A stretch of 64,000 bases of DNA from Pandoraea anhela (GTDB taxonomy: Bacteria > Pseudomonadota > Gammaproteobacteria > Burkholderiales > Burkholderiaceae): the NCBI RefSeq assembly GCF_902459655.1, contig NZ_CABPSB010000012.1:62001-126000 (forward strand), written 5' to 3'. The stretch's first letter is position 1; each line of letters starts with the position of its first letter. Both the position numbers and the translations under genes were made by a program. Under the pieces are notes generated by a model, which worked only from the letters and a program-made list of their open reading frames with translations, did no database searches and was not told the DNA's origin. Positions 16,140-24,800 of the stretch are shown in pieces.

Positions 16140-17101
16140 GCGACTGGTCCGGTCGGTCCGGTCTTGCGATGCCGGCGTCGCCAAGCGCTGGTCACTTCGA
16201 TCTGGCGGCGAGTCTGCCTGCGCCGGTGCGCGGTGAGTTGGGGCCGTTGTGTGCCGGATTGGCGTTCGGCGTGCCCGCGCCCGGTGAGCGCCGGGCCGGC
16301 GATGCGGTCATCGGCCTCGCGGACCTCGATGCCCACATGCCCGCCATGTTCGACGGGGTGCGGCGCATCGTGCCCGGCGTGGAGCCGCGTGCGCTGATGT
16401 CCCAATGGAGCAAATTCTATTTCCGTGCCGTCGCGCCGGCGGCGCTGGCGATCACTATCGTGCATGGCCGCCGGCTGACGCTCGATCCGGCGGCGTGCCG
16501 CATCGTGCTGCGCGGCGGGTTGCCCGTCCAGCTTCGTTTCCCGATCGATAGCTGGATACCGCCGGGCGCAGGCACCGACGAAGCGCAGGACGCGGCGACA
16601 TTACCGCCGGCGTTCGAGCGTTTCGCGTCGCTGATCCATGTGCACCTTCCTGCGGCCATCTACGCGATGCATCGGGCGTCCGGCGTCTCGCAGCGCGTGC
16701 TGTGGAGCAATGCGGGCAATCTGCTGGAGTTCATCGTCGGGGAGATGCGGGCGGTGCGGGAGATGGGGGAGGTGGGGGAGACGGGGGGCAGGCATCACGT
16801 GCCGTCGCTGGCGTCGCGCGCTGCTCGTGACTACGAATGGCTGTTCGAGGGCGATGCCGGGTTCGGTCAGACATCGGACAATCCGCTCTACCGCACGGTG
16901 CGTTACGTCACCCCGCCGTCGACGGCCATGCCGACGCCGATGCGTGCACGCCGGGTGTGTTGTTTGCGCTACCAGCTTGCAGGCAAGGGCACTAAATGCG
17001 ACGAAGCCTTGCTGTGCGGATCCTGCCCGCTGATGCTGACGATGACGCCGCAGCAACTTCAGCGGCAACTGGCGATGCAGGCCGGCGGCGCACCGCAATA
17101 G
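16136..17101 (+). CDS. FhuF-like ferric siderophore reductase
   Basis: 321 residues. The C-terminal segment RRVCCLRYQLAGKGTKC followed by CGSCPL is the Cys-rich iron-sulfur signature of FhuF (CC-x(n)-C-x2-C, with one extra Cys in the spacer). These proteins reduce ferric iron bound to hydroxamate siderophores in the cytoplasm and so release it after import. It corresponds in role to OrbF. It is the last gene of the PPTase operon. A run of 9-bp repeats inside it (16742-16786) encodes a loop reading EMGEVGETG. Confidence 0.85.
   Translation: MSDWSGRSGLAMPASPSAGHFDLAASLPAPVRGELGPLCAGLAFGVPAPGERRAGDAVIGLADLDAHMPAMFDGVRRIVPGVEPRALMSQWSKFYFRAVAPAALAITIVHGRRLTLDPAACRIVLRGGLPVQLRFPIDSWIPPGAGTDEAQDAATLPPAFERFASLIHVHLPAAIYAMHRASGVSQRVLWSNAGNLLEFIVGEMRAVREMGEVGETGGRHHVPSLASRAARDYEWLFEGDAGFGQTSDNPLYRTVRYVTPPSTAMPTPMRARRVCCLRYQLAGKGTKCDEALLCGSCPLMLTMTPQQLQRQLAMQAGGAPQ
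16742..16786 (+). repeat. In-frame 9-bp tandem repeat in the reductase gene
   Basis: Five 9-bp steps (GAGATGCGG, GCGGTGCGG, GAGATGGGG, GAGGTGGGG, GAGACGGGG), encoding a charged loop between conserved parts of the protein. Confidence 0.85.
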
Positions 17102-17168
17102 CGGCCATTCGGTGGGCCGACGATGTCGGCGATGACGGTAGCCCCCTCAGCGGGCTTTGCCGGCGCGA

Positions 17169-17201
17169 CGAAGACGAACCGAAGACGAACCGAAGACGAA
17201 C
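17169..17201. repeat. Three 11-bp tandem repeats between convergent genes
   Basis: CGAAGACGAAC repeated three times without a mismatch, just left of the terminator shared by the reductase and hydroxylase genes. Confidence 0.92.
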
Positions 17202-17243
17202 GGCACCGGCGGTCTCGCCGCGGTGCCGTTCGGTGCCGTTTTT
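17199..17243 (+). terminator. Terminator between reductase and ornithine hydroxylase genes
   Basis: AACGGCACCG (17199-17208) pairs with CGGTGCCGTT (17221-17230). That second arm is directly repeated at 17231-17240 and followed by TTT, so alternative hairpins end at a T-run. It probably stops rightward transcription from the PPTase operon. Confidence 0.75.
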
Positions 17244-17260
17244 ACGCTCGTGTGCGACGT

Positions 17261-18628
17261 TCATCCTGCCAGCGCTGCGACACGGGTCGTCGGCGCCGGC
17301 GTATCGGTCTGCGACGGGGCACGTTCCAGCAAAGAGGTTGCGATCTCCGACGAGCGTGTCGCCAGGATCGAGAGCAAGGTGTCCGACAGGCCGTGCGTCG
17401 GCTCGCAGTAGCCTTGCAGGTAGATGCCGGGCTGGAAGTTGTCTCTGGCGCGCAGCCGGTAATCGCGCTCGCCCTCGAAGCCGTCGAGCCAGGGGGCGAC
17501 GTCGCTCAGCAATGCTTCGTGCGTGCGGCGCTCGTACCCGGTGGCCAGCACCACGACATCGTAATGCTGCGTCACGTCACGCCCGGACAGGCGCTCGTGC
17601 ATATGCAGCGTCACGCGCTCGCCGTTCGCGCTCGTTTCCCGGATCTCGTGGCAAGACAGCAGGGCGTGATGCCCGTGACCGCCCACGCGTTGCTGGTACA
17701 GCACGTCGTAGATGCGGGCGATCAGGTCGTCATCGACCACGGCATAGTTCGTATTGCGAAACTCGTCGAGAATGCGTTCGCGCTGCTCGATCGGCTGGGC
17801 GTAAATGAAATCGGTGAATTGCGGATCGAAGATTTCGTTGACGAAGGGGCTGCTGTCCGCAGGCTTCAGCGCTCGACCGCGCATGACCAGATCGACCTGG
17901 GCCTGCGGCCACTGCTCGGCGAGATCGAGGAAAATTTCGGCCGCGCTCTGTCCGCCGCCCACGACGGCGACGCGTCGCGGTTGCGTCTCGCTCAGCGCGG
18001 CGACACGCGCAAGATACTGCGACGAATGGAACAGCCGCTCGTGCCCTGCGCGATGTAGCGAAGAGAACACCGGCGGCACGTGCGGCGTACCGCCCGCACC
18101 GAGGATCACGTTGCGGGTGCGGCGCGATTGCAGGTCGCCTTGCCCGTTGCGCGAATGCACTTGCAAGGCCACGACCTGACCGCGTTCGAGCACCGGCTCG
18201 ATGCCCGTCACGGTTTCGCCATACGCGCATTGTCCGTGGAAGTGCGAGGCCGCCCAGCGAAGGTAGTCGTTGTACTCGCGGCGCGTCGGATAGTGGCTTT
18301 GCAAGTTGATAAACGCGGACAGGCGCGACTTCTCATGCAGATAATTGATGAAAGTGAAGCGGCTGCGCGGATTGCGCAGTGTCGCCAGGTCCTTGAGGTA
18401 AGCGATCTGCATGCGGCTGTTCGAGAGCAGCATGTTGCCGTGCCACGTGAACTCGGGCTGCTTCTCCAGGAACAGGAAGCGAGCCGGTCCGAGCCGCTGG
18501 CCGCAATGCTCTTCGAGCGCGATGGCGAGCGCGAGGTTGGACGGCCCGAACCCCACGCCGATCAGTTCGTGTGTCATCGCGTGAGGGGGAGTGTGGTTCG
18601 TCGTGGACGGTTCTGTACTTGCGTGCAT
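17261..18628 (-). CDS. pvdA: L-ornithine N5-monooxygenase (PvdA/SidA family)
   Basis: 455 residues. It hydroxylates the side-chain nitrogen of ornithine with FAD, NADPH and oxygen, the first step to hydroxamate ligands. Motifs: FAD-binding VGFGPSNLALAIALEE, NADPH-binding VVGGGQSAAEIFLDLAE, and the late VVVLATGYERRTHE. Length matches PvdA (about 440 residues). GAGG lies six bases before the ATG at 18628; a second in-frame ATG at 18577 lacks a ribosome site. It is divergent from the exporter gene. Its own TAAAT-N16-CGTC promoter lies about 85 bases upstream. Confidence 0.95.
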   Translation of the reverse strand: MHASTEPSTTNHTPPHAMTHELIGVGFGPSNLALAIALEEHCGQRLGPARFLFLEKQPEFTWHGNMLLSNSRMQIAYLKDLATLRNPRSRFTFINYLHEKSRLSAFINLQSHYPTRREYNDYLRWAASHFHGQCAYGETVTGIEPVLERGQVVALQVHSRNGQGDLQSRRTRNVILGAGGTPHVPPVFSSLHRAGHERLFHSSQYLARVAALSETQPRRVAVVGGGQSAAEIFLDLAEQWPQAQVDLVMRGRALKPADSSPFVNEIFDPQFTDFIYAQPIEQRERILDEFRNTNYAVVDDDLIARIYDVLYQQRVGGHGHHALLSCHEIRETSANGERVTLHMHERLSGRDVTQHYDVVVLATGYERRTHEALLSDVAPWLDGFEGERDYRLRARDNFQPGIYLQGYCEPTHGLSDTLLSILATRSSEIATSLLERAPSQTDTPAPTTRVAALAG

Positions 18629-18710
18629 GAGGGCCTCGGCAAGATCATCCGGTAAAGTGAGCCGGATCCGGAATCGGGGGGAATGCGTACAAAGCATCCG
18701 TTTCCCAGAA

Positions 18711-18735
18711 GACGATGAGCTTTTCGTGAAATTTA
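18711..18735 (-). promoter_or_regulatory. IS-box promoter (TAAAT-N16-CGTC) for pvdA
   Basis: On the minus strand TAAAT (complement of 18731-18735), 16 bases, then CGTC (complement of 18711-18714). Exact match to the PvdS-type consensus. Confidence 0.8.
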
Positions 18736-18775
18736 CCCCTCGGCTGGCGCGCGAGCGCAGGTGTATCGTGCGGTG

Positions 18776-18800
18776 AAAATTTTCGGTGTCCTGAATCGTC
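18776..18800 (+). promoter_or_regulatory. IS-box promoter (AAAAT-N16-CGTC) for the exporter gene
   Basis: AAAAT at 18776-18780, 16 bases, CGTC at 18797-18800. It faces away from the pvdA box, with 40 bases between the two -35 elements. It predicts a start near 18807, before the GTG start chosen for the exporter. Confidence 0.7.
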
Positions 18801-18912
18801 TTTGAGCGGTGGAGCCCAAAACGGGGCGCAACGCAGTGGCGTCGCGCTCCGGGTTTCGTCGTTCCTTCATCGAGATCCGCCGAGCGGCGGCGGGTCAATC
18901 GCGGAGAGCCCC

Positions 18913-20595
18913 GTGTTCCTGTTTCTGTTCCTGTTACGCGCCTCGCGCTGGCTGCTTGCGGCTGCGGTCGCTGCCTCTCTGGCTTGCGGTGTGGCAAATG
19001 TCATGCTGATTGCTTCGATCAACCGTGCGCTCGGTGCGCCGGCGGCGGAACTCGGCGCGCTGGCATGGCGCTTCGCCGCGCTCGCGGTGCTGTCCATGCT
19101 CGCGCAGATGTGCGCCGGCGCCCTGTTCACGCGGCTGGGACAGCGCACGCTGGCCGAACTACGTCGTCACGTGTCGCGCATCATCGTCAACGCGCCGTTG
19201 CGCGTGGTCGAGTCGACGGGCGGCGCGCGCGTGCAGTCGGTGCTGGCCGACGACGCCAATCACGTCGCGAACTTCTTCATCGGCCTGCCGACGCTGGTCA
19301 TGAACGGCGCGATCGTCACCGGCTGTTTCCTGTACCTCGCGATCCTGTCCTGGCCGATCTTCCTGATGGCCTGCGTGGCGATCGGTCTCGGCGCGCTGGG
19401 CTATCACATCAGTCACACCAAAGTGATTCGCTATCTGCGTACGGCGGGACAGCGTCAGGACGAGCTGTTCGGGCATTTCCAGACGCTGGCGTCCGGCGCA
19501 AAGGAACTCAAGCTCAATCGCCGTCGTGCCGATGCGTTTCTCGCGCGCGTACTGGGTTCTGCCATCGAGGCGGTGCGCGAGAACCGCTCGCGCGGTCTGA
19601 CGCTGTTTATCTTCTCGGTCAGTTGGGTGCGTTTTCTGTTCTTTGCGCTCATCGGTCTGGTGCTGTTCGTGCTGGTTGGCGCTACGTCGAGCAATACGCA
19701 TGTCGCGACCGGCTACGCCATCGTCTTTCTGTACATGGTCACGCCGCTCGAAGCGATGCTCAACAACATTCCGCTGCTCACTATGGCGCGTGTGGCGAGC
19801 GAGCGCATTCAGAAAGTCACCGAATCGATGCGCAACGAGGAAGTGACGTCGTCGGAGACACCGACGAGCGGCGCGCCGCTGGTGCGATTGCACGGCATCA
19901 CGCATAGCTACTATCACGAGCAGCAGGACGAAATCTTCCGTATGGGGCCGATCGATCTGACGTTCCGCCCCGGCGAGATCACGTTCCTGATCGGGGGTAA
20001 CGGCAGCGGCAAGACCTCGCTGGCGAAACTGCTTACCGGCCTTTACGTGCCGGAGAGCGGCGAGATCGTCTGGAACGGCCAGTCGGTCGATGTCAGGAAC
20101 CGTGACCGCTACCGTCAATTGTTCTCCGCGATTTTCTTCGATTTCCATCTCTTCGAAACCCTGCTCGGTGCGGACGACGCGCAGACCGATCCCGCGCGTA
20201 TCGACGCCTTCGCGGCGCGCTGGCTCGCACGCCTGCATCTGCAACACAAGGTGAGCGTGACCAACGGTGCGTTCTCCACCCGGGATCTGTCACAGGGGCA
20301 GCGCAAGCGTCTGGCGCTCGTGGCGGCGTGCGTGGAGGATCGTCCGTTCCTCGTGTTCGACGAATGGGCGGCGGATCAGGACCCGGTGTTCAAGGAAGTG
20401 TTCTACCGTGAAATCCTGCCGGAACTGAAGGCGCAGGGGAAAACGGTGCTCGTGATTTCGCACGACGACCGCTACTTCTCGCTGGCCGACCGGCTGGTGA
20501 AAATGGAGAACGGGCAACTGATCTCCGACGGCGAGCCGGTTGCAGCACCGTCCGGCAGCGCGACGATGGCGGAAAAACCGCAGTCGTCGGCGTGA
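18913..20595 (+). CDS. Siderophore-peptide ABC exporter (PvdE family)
   Basis: 560 residues: a six-helix membrane domain (about 1-320) fused to an ABC ATPase. Walker A is GGNGSGKTS, the signature is LSQGQRKRLAL, and Walker B reads FLVFDEWAADQDP. This is the cyclic-peptide exporter family of PvdE/SyrD, which moves the (acylated) peptide from cytoplasm to periplasm. I chose the GTG at 18913, which has GGAG six bases upstream and gives the usual length. The frame opens earlier with a TTG at 18802, but that lies at or before the predicted transcription start. Confidence 0.92.
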   Translation: MFLFLFLLRASRWLLAAAVAASLACGVANVMLIASINRALGAPAAELGALAWRFAALAVLSMLAQMCAGALFTRLGQRTLAELRRHVSRIIVNAPLRVVESTGGARVQSVLADDANHVANFFIGLPTLVMNGAIVTGCFLYLAILSWPIFLMACVAIGLGALGYHISHTKVIRYLRTAGQRQDELFGHFQTLASGAKELKLNRRRADAFLARVLGSAIEAVRENRSRGLTLFIFSVSWVRFLFFALIGLVLFVLVGATSSNTHVATGYAIVFLYMVTPLEAMLNNIPLLTMARVASERIQKVTESMRNEEVTSSETPTSGAPLVRLHGITHSYYHEQQDEIFRMGPIDLTFRPGEITFLIGGNGSGKTSLAKLLTGLYVPESGEIVWNGQSVDVRNRDRYRQLFSAIFFDFHLFETLLGADDAQTDPARIDAFAARWLARLHLQHKVSVTNGAFSTRDLSQGQRKRLALVAACVEDRPFLVFDEWAADQDPVFKEVFYREILPELKAQGKTVLVISHDDRYFSLADRLVKMENGQLISDGEPVAAPSGSATMAEKPQSSA

Positions 20596-20600
20596 ACTTG

Positions 20601-20633
20601 CTAAATTGTCCTTAGATTGCCCTTAAATTGCGG
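20601..20633. repeat. Three 11-bp near-tandem repeats overlapping a promoter
   Basis: CTAAATTGTCC, TTAGATTGCCC, TTAAATTGCGG: three steps of 11 bases, about one helical turn, starting five bases after the exporter stop. The third copy supplies the -35 element of the hydroxylase promoter. Confidence 0.85.
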
Positions 20634-20647
20634 GCTCGAGGATCGTC
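20623..20647 (+). promoter_or_regulatory. IS-box promoter (TTAAA-N16-CGTC) for the hydroxylase and NRPS genes
   Basis: TTAAA at 20623-20627, 16 bases, CGTC at 20644-20647; read as TAAAT the spacer is 15. A start near 20654 leaves out the ATG at 20649 and so supports the ATG at 20697 for the hydroxylase. It is the closest candidate promoter for the NRPS genes as well. Confidence 0.6.
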
Positions 20648-20696
20648 AATGAAAGTGCGGCGCGTTTGGCGCCGCGGTTTCGTTGAGGATCCAACC

Positions 20697-21671
20697 ATGC
20701 TCGATACGATGCTCGATGTGCGCGCCCTGCGCACCAACGGCGACCTCCCGATGGTGGTCGAACCGCGCGATGCCGGTGTGCCGATCGAGGCCGCCGCCAG
20801 TGCCCTTCATGCACTGGTGGACGAATATCTCCCGACCCACGGCGGTGTGCTGTTCCGTGGGTTCCGCGTGAATGGCGATGCGGCGTTCCGTGAGTTCGCC
20901 GCCTCGTTCGGCCATTCGCTGCTGACCTATGAGTTCGGCTCGACGCCGCGCAGCAAAGTCTCGCAAGGCGTCTATACGTCGACCGAGTACCCGCCGCATC
21001 AACACATTCCTTTGCATAACGAACAGTCGTACACACGCGACTGGCCGATGAAGATCTGGTTCTACAGCGTACTCACGGCGCAGGAAGGCGGCGAGACGCC
21101 GATTGCCGACAGCCGTCGAATCTATGCCCGCATTCCTAAGGACCTGCGCGAGCGCTTCGCGAGCAAAGGCCTGATGTACGTGCGCAACTTCGGCAACGGT
21201 TTCGACGTGCCGTGGACGCAGGTCTTCAACACGGAAGATCGTGCGGAGGTCGAGGCGTATTGCCGTGCACATCGCATTGCCTGCGAGTGGAAGGACGACG
21301 GCGAACTGCGCACTCGCCAGTTGTGTCAGGCCGTCGCGCAGCACCCGACCACGGGCGACTGGGTCTGGTTCAATCAGGCGCATCTGTTTCATATCTCGAA
21401 CCTCGAACCCGATGTGCGCGAGACGTTGCTCGACGTGGTCGGCGAGGAAGACCTGCCGCGCAATGTGTACTACGGCGACGGCAGTCCCATCGAGGAAGAC
21501 GCGCTGGCGACCATTCGTCACGTGCTGGAAGCCGAGAAGATCAGCTTCCCGTGGCAGGACGGCGATGTCCTGATGCTCGACAACATGCTCGCCGCTCACG
21601 CGCGTGCGCCGTTCAAGGGGCCGCGCAAGGTCGTCGTGGCGATGGCGCAGGCGCACGGCGCCGATCGCTGA
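20697..21671 (+). CDS. TauD/SyrP-like Fe(II)/2-oxoglutarate hydroxylase (probable aspartyl beta-hydroxylase)
   Basis: 324 residues. The non-haem iron ligands are visible as HNEQSY (His-x-Glu, the variant of clavaminate synthase/SyrP-like enzymes) and a distal His in MLAAHARAPFKGPR, whose Arg binds 2-oxoglutarate. SyrP-like proteins in siderophore loci hydroxylate the beta carbon of Asp held on a carrier domain, giving beta-hydroxyaspartate, an iron ligand. Two Asp-activating modules in this locus fit that role. GAGG lies eight bases before the ATG at 20697. It is followed 206 bases later by the first NRPS gene. Confidence 0.87.
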   Translation: MLDTMLDVRALRTNGDLPMVVEPRDAGVPIEAAASALHALVDEYLPTHGGVLFRGFRVNGDAAFREFAASFGHSLLTYEFGSTPRSKVSQGVYTSTEYPPHQHIPLHNEQSYTRDWPMKIWFYSVLTAQEGGETPIADSRRIYARIPKDLRERFASKGLMYVRNFGNGFDVPWTQVFNTEDRAEVEAYCRAHRIACEWKDDGELRTRQLCQAVAQHPTTGDWVWFNQAHLFHISNLEPDVRETLLDVVGEEDLPRNVYYGDGSPIEEDALATIRHVLEAEKISFPWQDGDVLMLDNMLAAHARAPFKGPRKVVVAMAQAHGADR

Positions 21672-21877
21672 CGGTCGTTGCCAGAAGCCCGATATCGATC
21701 CCGACGTCGAGCCCGTCTTCGCCATCGTTTTCTCTGTACTTGTTCTCGTCATTTGCCGCGCGCCGCCGTTTGCCCCGCGTCCTTTAGCGGATTGCCCGAT
21801 TACCCGATTGCCGGTGCTTGCCGGACAGCGGCGCGCCAGTCTTTGATTCCGTTCCTGCTTCGTGAGTCGCTACCGTC
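21672..21877. other. Gap before the first NRPS gene, with 8-bp tandem repeat
   Basis: 206 bases without an IS box that I can find, so the NRPS genes probably share the hydroxylase transcript. GATTGCCC, GATTACCC, GATTGCCG form three 8-bp steps at 21790-21813. Confidence 0.6.
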
Positions 21878-24800
21878 ATGAACGACGCTCTCCGCTTGCC
21901 CGTCCCCTTCGGCCCGGTCCATTCGCCGGACGCTTCCGCCCCTGGCGCAGCATCTTCCGCCTCCCACGACGCGCCCCCATCGCTCGAAGACCCCATCGAA
22001 CACATTGTCGGGCTGCTGCGTGCCCGTGCCCGACTCGAACCGGCGCGTGAAGCGTTGCGTGCGCTGTCCAGCGACGACGGCGACGGGCAGGCGCTCACCT
22101 GCGCGGGACTCGATACGCGCGCTCGCGCGGTCGCGGCGACCCTTCAGCGTCTGGCCGCCGGACAGACGCACGGCGAGCGCGGGCTGTTGCTCATGCCCAC
22201 GGGACTCGATTACGTGGCCGGCTTCTTCGGTTGCCTGTACGCCGGCGCCATTGCCGTGCCGGCGTTTCCGCCCGAGTCGGCGCGTCCGCAGCATCTCGCG
22301 CGCGTGCGATCGATCCTGCACGATGCGAAGGCGCGCTTCGTGCTGACCGACCGCCAGCATCGCGATGCCATGCTGGCCTTCGGCGATGCGGTGCCGGAGT
22401 TGCGCGGTGTGGAGATCGTGGTGATCGACGACATCGACGATGCCGCGGCCGCCGACTGGCAGGAGACGAACGTTTCGCCGGCCGATCTGGCGTTCCTGCA
22501 ATACACCTCGGGTTCGACATCCACCCCGAAGGGCGTGATGGTCAGTCATGCGAACCTGATGGCCAACGAAGCGGCCATCGTCGCCGGGCTGGGCATGACG
22601 CGCGACGACACGATGGTCAGTTGGCTGCCGCTTTATCACGACATGGGGCTGATCGGCGGCTTGTTGTCGCCGATCTATCGCGGGGCGCGCCTGGTGTTGA
22701 TGTCGCCGCAATTCTTTCTGGAGCGGCCGGTGCGCTGGCTGCGCGCGATCGACAAGTTCGGCGGCACCGTCAGCGGTGGCCCCGATTTCGCTTACCGCCT
22801 GTGTGCGCAGCGCATCGACGCCGCGACGATCGGCGCGCTGGACCTGAGCGGCTGGCGGCTGGCGTTCTCTGGCTCGGAACCGGTGCGTCACGACACGCTG
22901 GTCGACTTCTGCGACGCATTTGCGCCCGCAGGCTTCGATCCGAAGGCGGTATATCCCTGCTACGGTCTGGCGGAGGCCACGCTGTTCGTCACCGGCGGCC
23001 AACGTGGGGACGGGATGACGGCAGCCCGGTTCGATCGTGCCGCGCTGGCGCAACAACGCGCCGAAGCGAGTCGCGCGGCGGCGAGCGACGACGGCGCGAT
23101 GCTCGTCGGGTGCGGCACCACGCCGCTCGATCACGACGTGCGTCTGATGACGTGGAACGAGTCGCCCGATGTCGCCCCCGCCCCGGTCCCGGCGGGGGGC
23201 GTCGGTGAGATATGGGTCAGCGGGCCAAGCGTAGCGCAGGGCTATTGGCGTAACGACGAGGCGAGCGCCCGCACGTTCGTGCAGGTCGACGACCGACGCT
23301 GGCTGCGCACCGGCGACCTCGGCTTCGTGCATGACGATCAGTTGTACATCACCGGGCGATGCAAGGACGTCATCATCGTGCGCGGCCACAACCTGTATCC
23401 GCAGGATCTGGAGAAGGCTGTCGAGGCCGATGTCGAACTGGTGCGCAAAGGCCGGGTAACGGCGTTTGCGGTGGATATCGACGGCGAACCCGGCATCGGT
23501 ATTGCGGCGGAAGTGGGGCGCAGTGTGCAGAAGATGGTGCCGCCGCAAACGCTGGCGGAAGTCATCGCCGTGGCGGTTGCGGACGTCTGTCAGCAAGCCG
23601 CGTCGGTCGTGGTGCTGCTCAATCCCGGCGCGCTGCCCAAGACGTCGAGCGGCAAGTTGCAGCGCAGCGCCTGCGCCAGAGGCTGGCGCGAAGGTTCGCT
23701 GGACGCGTGGGCGACCTGGCAGAACGGGGTCGTCCTCGGCAAGGATGCGGACGTTGCGCCGAACGCCTCGCAAGACGCCGCGACCCCGCAGGACAAGCAC
23801 TACGAGACGGTCGCCGCCATCTGGCGCGAAGTGCTCGGGCGGGCGACGGTCAATGCCGACGATCACTTCTTCCTGTGCGGTGGCAGTTCCCTGCTGGCCA
23901 TGCAAGTGCTCGCGCGCGTGCACGAGCGTCTCGGACTGAAGGCGACGTTGGCCCCGCTTTACGAGCACGCGCGACTCGGCGATTGGGTGCAAGCGCTGTC
24001 GAAGCTGCCGAAGCTGTCAATGCCGTCAATGCCGTCGAGCGTCGGCAGCGACGCCAGCGCTGCGGCCGCTCACCAGATCCCGAAGGCGACGCCGTTGGCG
24101 CAAACGCCGGACACCCGTATCTTCCGGCAGTCGTTCGCTCAGGCGCGCTTGTGGTTCGTGCATCGTCTGGATCCGGCCAACAGCGCGGCGTATCACGTTG
24201 GCGGTCAGTTGCTCGTCAAGGGACGGTTCGACGCCGCTGCGTTCGCGCATGCGCTCGCCATCGTCGCCTCGCGCCACGACGCCTTGCGCACGACGTTCGA
24301 CGAGCGCGACGGCGTTGCCGTTCAGATCGTGCATGCACGTGCCGATGTGCCGCTCACGCAACACGATTTGGCGAGCACGGGGGATGCGGATGCCGCTGCG
24401 GCACGTCTGACACGCGAATGGCTGGCGCAACCGTTCGCCCCGGAAGCGACGCCGCCGTGGCGCGTGGGCGTGCTGCGCACGGCACACGATGCTCACCGCA
24501 TCGTTTTCGTCCTGCACCATCTGTTGACCGACGCATGGTCCATGACGCTGCTGGTCGACGAGCTTGCGCGGGCGTACAGCGCGTGTGCGAACGGCGCAAC
24601 GCCGGTGTTCGAGGCCGTGCCGGTTCAGCCGGGCGATCATGCGCACTGGCAGCACGCGCAGGTCGACGGCGCTGCGCTCGCCGGCCAGCTCGACTGGTGG
24701 CAAGCGCGTCTGCCGGAGCCGTCGCCGGTGCTGACGTTGCCCCTGGACCGGGCGCGTGGCGCGCTGCGCAGCGGTGCCGGCCATACGCTCGCCTTTGCAT

